NCBI GenBank assembly: GCA_014647935.1
Contig: BMQD01000001.1
Location: 558,001 to 622,000, forward strand
Length of the DNA stretch: 64,000 nucleotides
Direction of reading: 5' to 3'
Source: Planomonospora parontospora
Lineage (GTDB): Bacteria > Actinomycetota > Actinomycetes > Streptosporangiales > Streptosporangiaceae
In this document: piece after piece, positions 20,076 to 28,922 of the stretch
How the letters are laid out: every line of letters begins with the position of its first letter
Position numbering within the stretch: position 1 is the first letter of the stretch
Position numbers and translations under genes: made by a program
The notes under the pieces: model-generated
Seen by the model: the letters and a program-made list of their open reading frames with translations, nothing else
Databases searched by the model: none
What the model was told of the DNA's origin: nothing

Positions 20076-20082
20076 CCGGGAC

Positions 20083-20118
20083 GCCGCCGCGCGGGTGAGG
20101 GCCCACCCGCGCGGCGGC
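20083..20118. terminator. Terminator between uvrB and the Uma2 gene
   Basis: Perfect 15-bp stem (gccgccgcgcgggtg with its complement) around the loop agggcc, starting 7 nt after the uvrB stop. It faces the convergent Uma2-family gene and may serve both. Confidence 0.88.
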
Positions 20119-20134
20119 CCCGGCGGGCATGGCC

Positions 20135-20716
20135 TCAGCTGCGGATGAACGTGCTCAGATCGAGGTCGATGTCCACGTCGAAGCCGATGTTCGTCCGTAG
20201 TCGCCCCCGATGGATCCCGGTGGGGACGTAGGCCTTCACGGCCGGTTCGAGCTCGAAGGCATAGACGACGGCGCTCTTCTCGTCCTGCTCCACCCGCCAG
20301 AAGAATTTGATGCCGGCGTCGGAGTATTTGATTGGTTTGGTGGTCCTGTCGCGCTCTTCGGACTCGGGAGACACGACTTCGACCGTCAGGAGCACGTCTT
20401 CAGGCTTGAAGGTCGTCGTCCTCATGTTCGCCAGCGCCGAGCTGCGCACCACCATGATGTCGGGTTCAGGGCGTTGCCTGACTCCCAGGGTCACCGTCAT
20501 TTCGCGGACGACGGCGAAGTCGTCCGGGGGCACGAGTTGCTGTTCGAAGCGTCTGAGCACGAACATGTGGAAAGCCGCCTGGGGCGACATCATGATGAGC
20601 GCTCCATCGATCAGTTCGACGTGCCGGGGCGCGTCGGCGGGGAGATGGTCGAGCATGTCGGCCGTCCATCCGCCGGGCGGGCCCGGATAGAACCACTCGG
20701 GAAGCGCCGTGGTCAT
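20135..20716 (-). CDS. Uma2-family (DUF820) putative restriction endonuclease-like protein
   Basis: Protein of 193 residues of the Uma2/DUF820 family, which has a PD-(D/E)XK nuclease fold. The core is visible as RPEPDIMVV, then LLTVEVVSPESEERD, then KPIKYSDAGIKFFWRV, giving the D, E and K positions. Such proteins are abundant in cyanobacteria and actinobacteria; their function is not established and many may not be nucleases. AAGGAGG lies a few nt before the ATG. Codon choice is slightly less GC-biased than in neighbours (ttgattggtttggtgg on the opposite strand), consistent with a mobile accessory family. Confidence 0.85.
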   Translation of the reverse strand: MTTALPEWFYPGPPGGWTADMLDHLPADAPRHVELIDGALIMMSPQAAFHMFVLRRFEQQLVPPDDFAVVREMTVTLGVRQRPEPDIMVVRSSALANMRTTTFKPEDVLLTVEVVSPESEERDRTTKPIKYSDAGIKFFWRVEQDEKSAVVYAFELEPAVKAYVPTGIHRGRLRTNIGFDVDIDLDLSTFIRS

Positions 20717-20785
20717 CCTCGGCCTCCTTGGTGACGTGAACGGAGATCAACGCGACGTGTTCATCATGCCACAGCAGGTGACATT

Positions 20786-21406
20786 TCAGCGGGGCTCCTC
20801 CGGGCGGGCCCGGTCGATCATCGTGCGGTTGTAGAGCTCGTCGATCTGGTCCAGCGGGTCGAGGACGGGGGCCTGGCGGCGGGCCTCGATCTCCAGGTCG
20901 GTGCGGCTCCGGATCTCCTCGATGCCGCCGGCGGAGTGCGCCATCTGGTCGTTGAGCAGGTCGGCGCGGATGCGGGCGCAGGCCGTGGTCAGCTTGGCGT
21001 GGTGCTCGCGCAGGCGGGCCAGCGCGGCGTGGTCGACGTAGGGGGAGACGCGGCTCTGCTGGGCGTACATGCCCAGCTGGGCGTCGAGCTGCTCGGCGTG
21101 CGCGCCGATCTCGGCCATCAGCTGGGGAAGCTCGCCCAGGCCCCAGCCGCCCTGCAGCGCGTGGTCCACCGCCTGCCGGGTGATGGAGACCTCGCGGCGC
21201 AGGTCCAGGCGCATCCGCTCGGCCTCGCCGGCCTCGCCGGGGTCCATCGCGGCCACGTGGGAGACGACCCGGGTCGTCACCTTGCGGGCCTTCTTCGTTG
21301 CCTTCTTGCCGACCTTGACCAGCAGGTAGATCCCGGCCGCCCCCAGGGCAAGGAGGAACAGCAGGATCACCAGGACGACGACGAGAAACTCACCGATCGG
21401 AGTCAC
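20786..21406 (-). CDS. Single-span membrane protein with coiled-coil cytoplasmic part
   Basis: Protein of 206 residues, not assigned to a known family. One strong N-terminal membrane segment (about residues 7-30) is followed by a Lys/Arg-rich stretch (KVGKKATKKARKVTT) and a charged helical region likely to form coiled coils. The GTG start overlaps the upstream DUF4126 gene by 17 nt and is preceded by GGGAGG very close by, so the exact start is uncertain. Last gene of a three-gene operon. Confidence 0.65.
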   Translation of the reverse strand: MTPIGEFLVVVLVILLFLLALGAAGIYLLVKVGKKATKKARKVTTRVVSHVAAMDPGEAGEAERMRLDLRREVSITRQAVDHALQGGWGLGELPQLMAEIGAHAEQLDAQLGMYAQQSRVSPYVDHAALARLREHHAKLTTACARIRADLLNDQMAHSAGGIEEIRSRTDLEIEARRQAPVLDPLDQIDELYNRTMIDRARPEEPR

Positions 21407-22028
21407 CTCCCTGCGAGAGTGTTCGGATGTTTCGAGGATAGCCCGCGCGGCCGGGTGCGCGGCGGCGGCGCCGTACCGCGCGGACCACCCGCCAGGAGAG
21501 CAGGGCCAGGGCCGCCACCACCGCGAGGACGAGGACGGGGAGGAAGACCGCGATCAGGCTGATGCCGAGGGACCCGGCGTCCTCTACCGTGCTCACCACC
21601 GGCGCGCCCACTCCGGCGGTGGAGGCGTTGACCGCGGGCCGGGCGGCCGACTTCATCACGTGCACCGCCAGTGCGATCCCGATGCCCAGCACCCAGCCGG
21701 CCCAGGGGTTCGCGCCCATCCAGTCGGAGCCGTCGAGCCGGGCCGCGGCCTCGGTGGCGCTGAACACCACCCCGCCGGAGGCCGGCCGGACCACCGTCTG
21801 GACCATGTCGTTGACGCTGTCGACCACCGGGACCTTGTCGAGCACGACCTCGGCCAGGAACAGCACGCCGATGATCGCCAGCACCCAGCCGTTCGACAGC
21901 CAGGCGAACTCCTCGGGCAGCCGCACGTGGTCGGTGAGGTTGGCCAGCAGGCCGACGACGAGCAGCGGTATGTAGGCGTTCAGCCCGGCCGCCGTGGAAA
22001 GGCCCAGACCGGTCAGCGCCGCGAGCAT
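21390..22028 (-). CDS. DUF4126 family membrane protein
   Basis: Integral membrane protein of 212 residues with several hydrophobic segments and the DUF4126 pattern (GLGLSTAAGLNAYIPLLVVG, KVPVVDSVNDMVQTVVRPASG). Function unknown. The start is ATG 22028 with GGAGG about 5 nt upstream; a GTG codon directly before it is possible. It begins 10 nt after the acetyltransferase gene and overlaps the next gene, so the three are cotranscribed. Confidence 0.82.
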   Translation of the reverse strand: MLAALTGLGLSTAAGLNAYIPLLVVGLLANLTDHVRLPEEFAWLSNGWVLAIIGVLFLAEVVLDKVPVVDSVNDMVQTVVRPASGGVVFSATEAAARLDGSDWMGANPWAGWVLGIGIALAVHVMKSAARPAVNASTAGVGAPVVSTVEDAGSLGISLIAVFLPVLVLAVVAALALLSWRVVRAVRRRRRAPGRAGYPRNIRTLSQGGDSDR

Positions 22029-22038
22029 CACACCTCCG

Positions 22039-22743
22039 TCATAGCTCCTGTGCATCCTCCAACGCTCCGGGGCCGGGAATGGATCCCGGCAGCCGCAGAG
22101 CCGCGCGGATCTGCGGCGGCTGCCAGCCCTCGCCCGGGGTGTACTCCCGGACGACCCGGGCCGGGACGCCCGCGATGACGCTGTGGTCGGGGAAGGCGCC
22201 GCGGACCACCGCGCCGCCGGCGACCACGCACTGGCGGCCGATCCGGGTGCCCGGCAGGATGATCGCGCCGGTGCCCAGCCAGGAGCCCGGACCGATGGAG
22301 ACCGGGTTGTTGCGCGGCCACTGGCGGCCGATCGGCGTCCCGGGGTCGTCGTAGACGTGGTTCTGGTCGGTGATGTACACGTACGGGCCGGTGAACACGT
22401 GGTCGCCGATGTCGATCGACTGGTGGCCCACGATGTGGCTGCCCCGGCCGATCGAGCAGCCGCCGCCGATCCGCACGATCGAGTCCGGGCCCAGGTCCAC
22501 CCCGGGGCCCATGCCCGCCGAGATGGACACGCGCTCGCCGACGAGGGTGTGCTCGCCGATCTCGATCCAGGCCTCACCGAAGATCGCTCCGACCGGGAAC
22601 GCGATGCAGACGCCCTCGCCGAGACGGCGGAAGCGGTAGCCGGCCGGGTTGGCCGGGCTGACCGTGCCGGCCGCGCGGATCGCGTCCCAGCCACGGTGGA
22701 TGAGGGTCCCGGCGGCACGCCGTACCACGTCTCGAAGCGACAT
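22039..22743 (-). CDS. Left-handed beta-helix acyltransferase (maltose/chloramphenicol acetyltransferase-like)
   Basis: Protein of 234 residues with at least eight hexapeptide-repeat turns typical of left-handed beta-helix acetyltransferases (e.g. VGERVSISAGMGPGVDLG, VRIGGGCSIGRGSHIVG, IGRQCVVAGGAVV, IAGVPARVV). The loop TDQNHVYDD supplies the His expected for catalysis. It would O-acetylate a sugar or cell-envelope glycan; substrate unknown. The ATG has no ribosome-binding site but a TAATTT -10 lies 8 nt upstream. First gene of a three-gene operon, divergent from pyrG. Confidence 0.85.
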   Translation of the reverse strand: MSLRDVVRRAAGTLIHRGWDAIRAAGTVSPANPAGYRFRRLGEGVCIAFPVGAIFGEAWIEIGEHTLVGERVSISAGMGPGVDLGPDSIVRIGGGCSIGRGSHIVGHQSIDIGDHVFTGPYVYITDQNHVYDDPGTPIGRQWPRNNPVSIGPGSWLGTGAIILPGTRIGRQCVVAGGAVVRGAFPDHSVIAGVPARVVREYTPGEGWQPPQIRAALRLPGSIPGPGALEDAQEL

Positions 22744-22751
22744 AAGAGGCA

Positions 22752-22757
22752 AAATTA
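22752..22757 (-). promoter_or_regulatory. -10 element of the acyltransferase operon
   Basis: TAATTT on the minus strand ends 8 nt before the ATG at 22743; probable leaderless transcript. No clear -35. Confidence 0.5.
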
Positions 22758-22821
22758 CCGCTTGGTCACTTGCGGGTGGAACGGAGAGGGGCCGCGCGGG
22801 CGTCCTGGGAACGGGCTTTGA

Positions 22822-22827
22822 TATTCT
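22822..22827 (+). promoter_or_regulatory. Candidate -10 element of pyrG
   Basis: TATTCT lies 70 nt before the pyrG TTG start. The implied leader contains only a short hairpin (cctcccaagagg, 22850-22861). The start region does not begin with GGGC, so the CTP-sensing attenuation known from Bacillus pyrG is not evident. Confidence 0.4.
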
Positions 22828-22873
22828 GAGAGCCCGTGGACCTGTAGGCCTCCCAAGAGGGTGTGCCGACTGA

Positions 22874-25194
<2,321 letters not shown>

Positions 25195-25206
25195 CGGGAG
25201 GACACC

Positions 25207-26127
25207 CTGAGCGAGACGGAGGCCGTGCTCTCCAGCTACCTCGTCCACCTGGCGGTGGAGCGGGGACTGGCCGCCAACACCCTGGCCTCCTACCGCCGTG
25301 ACCTCCTGCGCTACGTGGGTCATCTGAGGGACCGCGGCCGCGTCACCTTCGGCGAGGTCGCCGAGGCCGACGTGACGGCGTTCCTGACCGCGCTGAGCGA
25401 GGGCGACGGGGAGCACCGCGCCCTCGCCGCCGGTTCGGCGGCGCGGGCCGTCTCCGCGGTGCGGGGCCTGCACCGCTTCGCGCTGCGCGAGGGCGTCTCC
25501 GGGCACGACCCCGCCGGCCGGGTCCGGCCGCCGCGCCGGCTGCGGCCCCGGCCCCGGGCGATGGACGTCGGCGAGGTGGAGCGGCTGATCGCCGCCTCCG
25601 GTCCCGCCGGCGCCCCGCTCACACTGCGCAACCGGGCCCTGCTGGAACTGCTGTACGGCACCGGCGCGCGGATCTCCGAGGCCGTTGGCCTCACCGTGGA
25701 CGACGTCGACCTGGTCCCGGACGCCTCGCAGGCCAGGCTCCGCGGCAAGGACGGGCGGACCCGCGCGGTGCCGCTCGGCCGCCCCGGCGCGGACGCGGTG
25801 GAGGCCTACCTCACCGCGGCCCGGCCGGGCATCGCGGCCCACGGGCGGGGCGGGCGGAGCCTGCTCCTCAACGCCCGCGGCGGCGGACTCACCCGGCAGG
25901 GCGCCTGGGAGGTCCTCCAGGCCGCCGCCGAGCGGGCCGGGCTGGCCGGGGTCTCGCCGCACGTGCTGCGGCACTCGTTCGCCGCCCACCTGCTGGCCGG
26001 GGGCGCGGACGCCGGGACGGTGCACGAACTGCTCGGACACGCTCCGGCCGCCGCGCGGACGCGCGCACTGGCCGCGGCGGAACGGCTGCGGGAGGTGTAC
26101 ACCGCCGCGCACCCGCGTGCGAGGTGA
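25207..26127 (+). CDS. xerD: XerD-type tyrosine recombinase lacking the catalytic tyrosine
   Basis: Site-specific recombinase that in the family resolves chromosome dimers at dif with XerC and FtsK. It has an N-terminal SAM-like core-binding domain (AVERGLAANTLASYRRDL) and a catalytic domain with Arg (TGARISEA), Lys (RGKDGRTR), HxxR (HVLRHSF) and the second His (LLGHA). The nucleophile Tyr, nine residues after that His in XerD, is Ala (GCA at 26065-26067), and the segment that normally reads TTQIY is ARTRA. The start is placed at CTG 25207 because GGGAGG lies 5 nt before it; GTG 25225 is the conventional alternative. Gene position is that of canonical actinobacterial xerD. Activity in strand cleavage is doubtful. 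Confidence 0.88.
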   Translation: MSETEAVLSSYLVHLAVERGLAANTLASYRRDLLRYVGHLRDRGRVTFGEVAEADVTAFLTALSEGDGEHRALAAGSAARAVSAVRGLHRFALREGVSGHDPAGRVRPPRRLRPRPRAMDVGEVERLIAASGPAGAPLTLRNRALLELLYGTGARISEAVGLTVDDVDLVPDASQARLRGKDGRTRAVPLGRPGADAVEAYLTAARPGIAAHGRGGRSLLLNARGGGLTRQGAWEVLQAAAERAGLAGVSPHVLRHSFAAHLLAGGADAGTVHELLGHAPAAARTRALAAAERLREVYTAAHPRAR

Positions 26128-26176
26128 GGGCGGGACGGGCGCGAAACCGGGAACGGGGCGGCTGCGCGGCCGACAA

Positions 26177-26226
26177 CGGACGGGTGTGCGGCCGAGACCG
26201 GGCCGGGGCGGACGGGTGTGCGGCCG
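26177..26226. repeat. 18-bp direct repeat with 32-bp period in the xerD-parA gap
   Basis: The 356-nt gap between xerD and parA contains the repeat cggacgggtgtgcggccg at 26177-26194 and 26209-26226. Beyond it are a weak hairpin (ggaggcgc/gcgcctcc, 26238-26271) that may terminate xerD and a -10-like TACTGT at 26277-26282. No gene is supported here. Confidence 0.55.
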
Positions 26227-26433
26227 GTAACGGGACGGGAGGCGCGTAGTAGTGCGACGAGCGGCGCCTCCTGAGATACTGTCTCGAGTGTCGCCGCGGC
26301 CGCGGTGGCGCGCACAGCGGGAACCGGCTCCCCCATCCCGGGTGGGGGCAGGGCATCATCAAGGTCCGAGCCGTGACCTGTCAAGGCGGACGCGGGAAAG
26401 ACCTGGACTTTTCAGCCCAGGGGGTTCATGCCA

Positions 26434-26451
26434 TAGTGTCCGTCCGGACGG
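26434..26451 (+). promoter_or_regulatory. Candidate parA promoter -10 with adjoining palindrome
   Basis: TAGTGT (26434-26439) is immediately followed by the perfect 12-bp palindrome ccgtccggacgg (26440-26451), which covers the expected transcription start. This geometry suits an operator, but no regulator is known. It lies 45 nt before the parA GTG. Confidence 0.4.
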
Positions 26452-26483
26452 TCCGGTCCGAGGCCGTCAGGGAGGTTCGACTG

Positions 26484-27428
26484 GTGACTGCGACCACCGA
26501 CGGTTCCATCCGGGCGACGCCCGGAACCCCCGAGAACCCTTGGGGTGACACCAAGACCGCCGGGACCCCCGGCGTGGGGGGAGTGCTCGGCCCTACCGGG
26601 CGCCCCCGGCCGGTGTTCCCCGACCCACGCCCGCGGACGGTCCACGGACCGGCCCGCGTCGTCGCCATGGTCAACCAGAAGGGCGGCGTCGGCAAGACCA
26701 CCACCACCATCAACCTCGGCGCGGCCCTGGCCGAGGCCGGCCTGAAGGTGCTGCTGGTCGACTTCGACCCGCAGGGCGCCCTCTCCGTGGGCCTCGGGAT
26801 CAACCCCCTCCAGCTGGACCTGACGGTCTACAACCTGCTCATGGACCGCCAGGTCACCGCCGAGGACGTGCTGCTGGAGACCGGCGTCGAGGGCATGGAC
26901 CTGCTGCCCAGCAACATCGACCTGTCCGCGGCCGAGGTCCAGCTCGTCACGGAGGTCGCCCGGGAGCAGGTGCTCGGCCGGGTGATCAAGCCCCTGCTGC
27001 CCGACTACGACGTGTGCCTGATCGACTGCCAGCCCTCCCTGGGACTGCTCACGATCAACGCGCTGGCCTGCGCGCACGGCGTCATGGTGCCGCTGGAGTG
27101 CGAGTTCTTCGCGCTGCGCGGCGTCGCGCTGCTGATGGACACCATCACCAAGGTTCAGGAGCGCATCAACGAGGAGCTGGTGATCGAGGGCCTGCTCGCC
27201 ACGATGTACGACGCGCGCACCCTGCACGGTCGCGAGGTGCTGGCGCGGGTGGTCGAGGCGTTCGACGACAAGGTCTACCACACGGTGATCAACCGGACGG
27301 TCCGCTTCCCCGACGCGACCGTGGCCGGCGAGCCCATCACCAGCTTCGACTCCTCGTCGCTCGGTGCGAGCGCCTACCGCGAGCTGGCCAGGGAGGTCCT
27401 CGCCCGCTGGGACGCGGCGGAGGGCTGA
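26484..27428 (+). CDS. parA: ParA-family ATPase of the scpAB locus
   Basis: Deviant Walker-A ATPase of 314 residues (KGGVGKTTTTINLGAALAEAG, with the signature Lys before the P-loop). It includes Walker B (YDVCLIDCQPSLGLL) and the A' motif (DFDPQGALSVGLG). A disordered N-terminal tail of about 55 residues precedes the domain. This is the ParA paralogue that sits upstream of scpA in actinobacteria, separate from parAB near the origin; no parB is adjacent. GTG 26484 is chosen because GGGAGG lies 8 nt upstream; the frame is open from 26373. Confidence 0.93.
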   Translation: MTATTDGSIRATPGTPENPWGDTKTAGTPGVGGVLGPTGRPRPVFPDPRPRTVHGPARVVAMVNQKGGVGKTTTTINLGAALAEAGLKVLLVDFDPQGALSVGLGINPLQLDLTVYNLLMDRQVTAEDVLLETGVEGMDLLPSNIDLSAAEVQLVTEVAREQVLGRVIKPLLPDYDVCLIDCQPSLGLLTINALACAHGVMVPLECEFFALRGVALLMDTITKVQERINEELVIEGLLATMYDARTLHGREVLARVVEAFDDKVYHTVINRTVRFPDATVAGEPITSFDSSSLGASAYRELAREVLARWDAAEG

Positions 27429-27526
27429 GGCGCGTCCCGGCACGGGACAGGCGACGGGGACGCGTGGGGCGGGCGCCACGGGCCGGTGAGGTGCGCGGCA
27501 CGGACCGGTGACGCGGGGCGGTGCGG

Positions 27527-27532
27527 GACAAT
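27527..27532 (+). promoter_or_regulatory. -10-like element of scpA
   Basis: GACAAT ends 6 nt before the scpA ATG at 27539, the spacing seen at other leaderless starts in this window. The first base departs from consensus. Confidence 0.4.
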
Positions 27533-27538
27533 GGCCGG

Positions 27539-28369
27539 ATGACCGAGCAGTCGCAGACCGCCGAGGACGACGGCGCCTTCAGGGTGCACCTGGAGGTCTT
27601 CGAGGGCCCCTTCGACCTGCTGCTCGGCCTGATCTCCAAACACAAGCTCGACATCACCGAGGTCTCGCTCAGCAAGGTCACCGATGAGTTCATCGCCTAC
27701 ATCCGGGCCAGGGGCCCGGAGTGGGACCTGGACCAGACGAGTCACTTCCTGCTCGTCGCCGCGACGCTGCTCGACCTCAAGGCCGCCCGGCTGCTGCCCT
27801 CCGGGGAGGTGGACGACGAGGAGGACCTCGCCCTGCTGGAGGCCCGCGACCTGCTGTTCGCCCGCCTCCTGCAGTACCGCGCCTACAAGGAGGTCGCGAA
27901 GGTCCTCTCCGGGCGGATGGCGGAGGAGGCCCTGCGCTTCCCCCGGACCGTGCCGATGGAGGCCCGGTTCGCGGGTCTCCTGCCCGAGCTGGTCCTCGGC
28001 ATCGGCCCCGACCGCCTCGCCGAGATCGCCCGGCGGGCCTTCGCACCCAAGACCCCGCCGTCGGTCTCGGTGGCCCACATCTACCAACCGCTCGCCAACG
28101 TCCGGGAACAGGCGGTTATCCTTGTCGAGCGGTTGCGACGGCTGCGCCGGGCGACCTTCCGGGCGCTCACCTCCGACTGCGCCGGCACCTTCGAGGTCGT
28201 CGCACGGTTCCTGGCCGTCCTGGAGCTCTTCCGGGAGGCGGCGGTCTCCTTCGAGCAGGTGGAGCCTCTCGGGGAGCTGTACGTGACCTGGACGGGCAGC
28301 GACGAGGGAGACGTCGCCGTGGCCGACGACTACGACGACCGGACGAGGAAAGAGCCCGCAGATGGCTGA
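27539..28369 (+). CDS. scpA: Segregation and condensation protein A
   Basis: Kleisin subunit of the bacterial SMC condensin, 276 residues. The N-terminal SMC-binding part has the family hallmark FEGPFDLLLGLISKHKLDI, followed by the helix LVAATLLDLKAARLLP and a C-terminal winged helix (about residues 190-260). An ATG 6 nt after a -10-like hexamer marks the start; a GTG six codons upstream (27521) is the alternative. It overlaps scpB by 8 nt. Confidence 0.95.
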   Translation: MTEQSQTAEDDGAFRVHLEVFEGPFDLLLGLISKHKLDITEVSLSKVTDEFIAYIRARGPEWDLDQTSHFLLVAATLLDLKAARLLPSGEVDDEEDLALLEARDLLFARLLQYRAYKEVAKVLSGRMAEEALRFPRTVPMEARFAGLLPELVLGIGPDRLAEIARRAFAPKTPPSVSVAHIYQPLANVREQAVILVERLRRLRRATFRALTSDCAGTFEVVARFLAVLELFREAAVSFEQVEPLGELYVTWTGSDEGDVAVADDYDDRTRKEPADG

Positions 28370-28922
28370 CGCGCCGCCTGGACCCGGCCTGCGCACCGCG
28401 CTGGAGGCGATCCTGCTCGTGGTCGACGAGCCGGTGGCCGAGGTGACGCTCGCGCAGGTGCTGGAGTGCCCCGTCCCCGAGGTCTCCGCCGCGCTCCGCG
28501 AGCTGTCGGCGGAATACACGGAGGCGGGCCGGGGTTTCGACCTGAGAGAGGTCGCGGGCGGCTGGCGGTTCTACACGCGGGCCGAGTGCGCCTCCGTGGT
28601 GGAGCGGTTCGTCCGCGACGGCCAGCAGACGCGGCTCACCCAGGCCGCGCTGGAGACCCTGGCCGTGGTCGCCTACCGGCAGCCCGTGAGCCGGGCGCGG
28701 GTGGCGGCGATCCGGGGCGTCAGCAGCGACGGCGTCATGCGCACCCTGGTGGCCAGGGGGCTGGTCGAGGAGGCCGGCACCGAACCGGAGAGCCAGGCCG
28801 TGCTCTACCGGACGACTTCATATTTTCTCGAGCGGATGGGCCTGCGGGATCTCGACGAGCTCCCCGAGCTGGCCCTCTTCCTGCCCGACGACGTGGAAAC
28901 CCTAGAGGAGCAGAAGCAGTGA
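28362..28922 (+). CDS. scpB: Segregation and condensation protein B
   Basis: Dimeric partner of ScpA in the SMC complex, 186 residues with two winged-helix domains. Hallmarks are the opening LRTALEAILLVVDEPV, the stretch LTQAALETLAVVAYRQPVSRA and GVSSDGVMRTLVARGLVEE. The start lies inside the scpA end, and the stop overlaps the pseudouridine synthase start (GTGA), so the three genes form a translationally coupled operon. Confidence 0.95.
   Translation: MADAPPGPGLRTALEAILLVVDEPVAEVTLAQVLECPVPEVSAALRELSAEYTEAGRGFDLREVAGGWRFYTRAECASVVERFVRDGQQTRLTQAALETLAVVAYRQPVSRARVAAIRGVSSDGVMRTLVARGLVEEAGTEPESQAVLYRTTSYFLERMGLRDLDELPELALFLPDDVETLEEQKQ

Noticed and set aside
20135-20716. Uma2-family gene as evidence of a restriction-modification or defence island
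   Set aside because: It stands alone among core genes without a methyltransferase or mobile element; the family is common as isolated genes.
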